From the NCBI GenBank assembly GCA_003991915.1, contig RQTK01000978.1:66787-130786 (forward strand): a stretch of 64,000 nucleotides of DNA. Direction: 5' to 3'. Both the position numbers and the translations under genes were made by a program. The number at the start of each line of letters is the position of its first letter. Within the stretch, counting starts at the first letter, position 1. Shown here in pieces: positions 62,555 through 64,000 of this stretch. This DNA is from Elysia chlorotica (lineage: Eukaryota > Mollusca > Gastropoda > Plakobranchidae). The notes below the pieces were generated by a model. It searched no databases and was not told the DNA's origin. It saw only the letters and a program-made list of their open reading frames with translations.

Positions 62555-63963
62555 CTGGAAAAAAATAAAAACATTACAGTTATACTTAAGATTTTAAAAG
62601 CTTTAGTGGGATACATGTTTTCATATGGTAAATATCTGTCTACTAGTGAAATTTTGCCCATCTAAAATCAATTACAATGGTCTCCATCTGAGAATCCAGC
62701 TAGAGATAAACATTCCAGGGGTTGCAATAATATGGTCAAGTCTGATCGACCGGTCATTGATGGGATACCCACACTGGCATAAATTAATAGTAACATGAAG
62801 TTAACTATTCAACAATGACTCATAAGGCAGGCTCCACATAGAAAAAAAAGAAAGGAGCTAGATCTATGTGTCAACAACCCTCTTTGTCTAACCTTTTGAA
62901 ATAAGTGTTATGACCAAGAATTTTTTTATTTATATGCAGTTTCCCCCCATAATGCATGCTCCTTTTGCTGCTAGTGTTTGACTCCCTGCCTCCTCTTTAA
63001 CACATCTGTTTCAGTGAGGAAACAACTCATGGCAGTCTTAGATAATGGTAATGTCAACTATATGCAAAAAAGAACTCTGGAAAGATACTTTTTCAAAGGT
63101 TCAAACCTAGCCTCTTTAAGTGGGCTTTAGACAGATTTTGATATCAAGAGTGTTTATAGAATCATACACATCTAAAAATAAAGAGAAATAATTATGTCGC
63201 ATAGAGATATAGAGGAAAGCTCAATATTCGAATGGTTTGCGAATCGATCCAAACTTCGAATTAAGAGGATTGGAATTCCAGAAGGGGACATACGTGAACC
63301 TCAAAAGTGTTTAAATTAGCAGACAGATACTTATATTAATTAAAGAACTGTGTGGATTGAATTTTGCTAGACAGATAGTACTTTTGTCATGCCTATTGGT
63401 GGTGAAACCAGAAAAAACTTAGAATTATGAGTCTGATATGAATAGAGCCAAAAAGAAAAAAAAATAACATTTTCTCTGGCAAAATTTGCTTAATGAGAAA
63501 TTCTAATAATCAGACTTTGTTTTAAGAGACCACAGTACTAACGTAAAATGACAAGACGGCTAAAAATCAGTTACAAATACAATGAAAAAATGTTTTTATT
63601 AATCCCCAAACTACATATTTTTTCTTTCAAGCCCAACTTTTTGTGAAAAAAGGTTACATCCAATTTAGGTTGAGAGAACACAAGCTGGTTCAACTCGGCC
63701 AAACAAAAAGTAAATGTTTTTTAAACAATAGGGAAAGTTCTTAGCCACGTCTCAAATATATTTTTTTTATATCATAAATGCCATGTAAATCTCAAACAAC
63801 CTCAGCAACCTAGGTATATTGCTGGTGGGTAAAGTTTATCACTAAGTGGACAAGATAAGCAATTGTTGAAGAATATCAAAATTTACTTTGGCTTACCAAG
63901 TTGAGGTGCAAACTCTGTGAACCAATGCACATGCAAACATGGCTGAAAAGAGGCATCCGATCA
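62452..63963 (-). CDS. KRTCAP2: KRTCAP2, oligosaccharyltransferase subunit, C-terminal part (two exons)
   Basis: KRTCAP2 (KCP2) is a small multi-pass ER membrane protein of the STT3A-type oligosaccharyltransferase complex that glycosylates nascent chains at the translocon. Two minus-strand exons are visible, 63963-63897 and 62554-62452, joined through a split Cys codon (TG|T). The encoded sequence, GCLFSAMFACALVHRVCTST then CFIFSLVALYYINRISQ, covers the last two membrane segments. It ends AAAAPVKKRR, a Lys/Arg-rich cytosolic tail as in the family and compatible with ER retention. The upstream exons lie beyond base 64000. The gene faces the TNIP-like gene tail to tail. Confidence 0.88.
62555..63896. 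other. KRTCAP2 last intron
   Basis: 1.34 kb, AT-rich, no other gene or repeat recognised. Confidence 0.6.
63897..63963 (-). CDS. KRTCAP2: KRTCAP2 penultimate exon
   Basis: Acceptor cattccag and donor TG|GTAAGC; 21 codons plus split bases on both sides, IGCLFSAMFACALVHRVCTS. Confidence 0.85.
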
Positions 63964-64000
63964 CTGGAATGGAGTGAAGACAGGGCATATTAAAATTTAC

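Overview
The window is eukaryotic, spliced and AT-rich, and most likely comes from a gastropod or other lophotrochozoan mollusc. The evidence is short GT-AG exons separated by introns of about 0.2-3 kb, metazoan-only gene families, many tRNA-derived SINE copies, degraded RTE-like LINEs and very many long microsatellites. Two runs of N (24333-24424 and 47267-47417) mark assembly gaps. The species assignment is inference from these features.

Five protein genes can be rebuilt exon by exon. From left to right: (1) the 3' part of POMK (protein O-mannose kinase, + strand, exons 2002-2171 and 2527-3276); (2) a complete 14-exon AVL9 homologue on the minus strand (21854 down to 9466, 867 aa), whose middle exon encodes a long Ser/acidic-rich insert; (3) a complete 5-exon spondin-2-like secreted protein on the minus strand (33867 down to 27567, 509 aa) with signal peptide, spondin domain, long disordered linker and one TSP1 repeat; (4) a complete 9-exon TNIP/ABIN-type adaptor on the plus strand (49644-56617, 599 aa) with coiled coils, a UBAN-like DFxxER motif and a C-terminal CCHC zinc finger; (5) the last two exons of KRTCAP2, an oligosaccharyltransferase subunit, on the minus strand (63963 down to 62452). 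In genes 2-4 every exon junction keeps frame and the summed coding length is divisible by three, which strongly supports the models.

The accessory stretches are 22.6-27 kb, the long first intron of the spondin gene, and 34-49 kb. They hold SINEs in both orientations, two RTE-like LINE remnants, a 323-bp insertion bounded by a perfect 31-bp direct repeat, three copies of one 190-270-bp repeat around a gap, and two long near-identical inverted repeats (arms of about 210 bp at 25.1-25.8 kb and 162 bp at 41.9-42.2 kb). Many repeats end in, or sit beside, GA, GTA, ATC or GTT microsatellites.

The genes do not form an operon or one pathway. POMK and KRTCAP2 both belong to ER glycosylation, AVL9 to late secretory traffic, the spondin to the extracellular matrix or innate recognition, and the TNIP-like protein to NF-kB/ubiquitin signalling. 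I see no CRISPR array, no viral genome and no clearly new multi-gene system. The most unusual structures are the inverted repeats and the 31-bp-flanked insertion.
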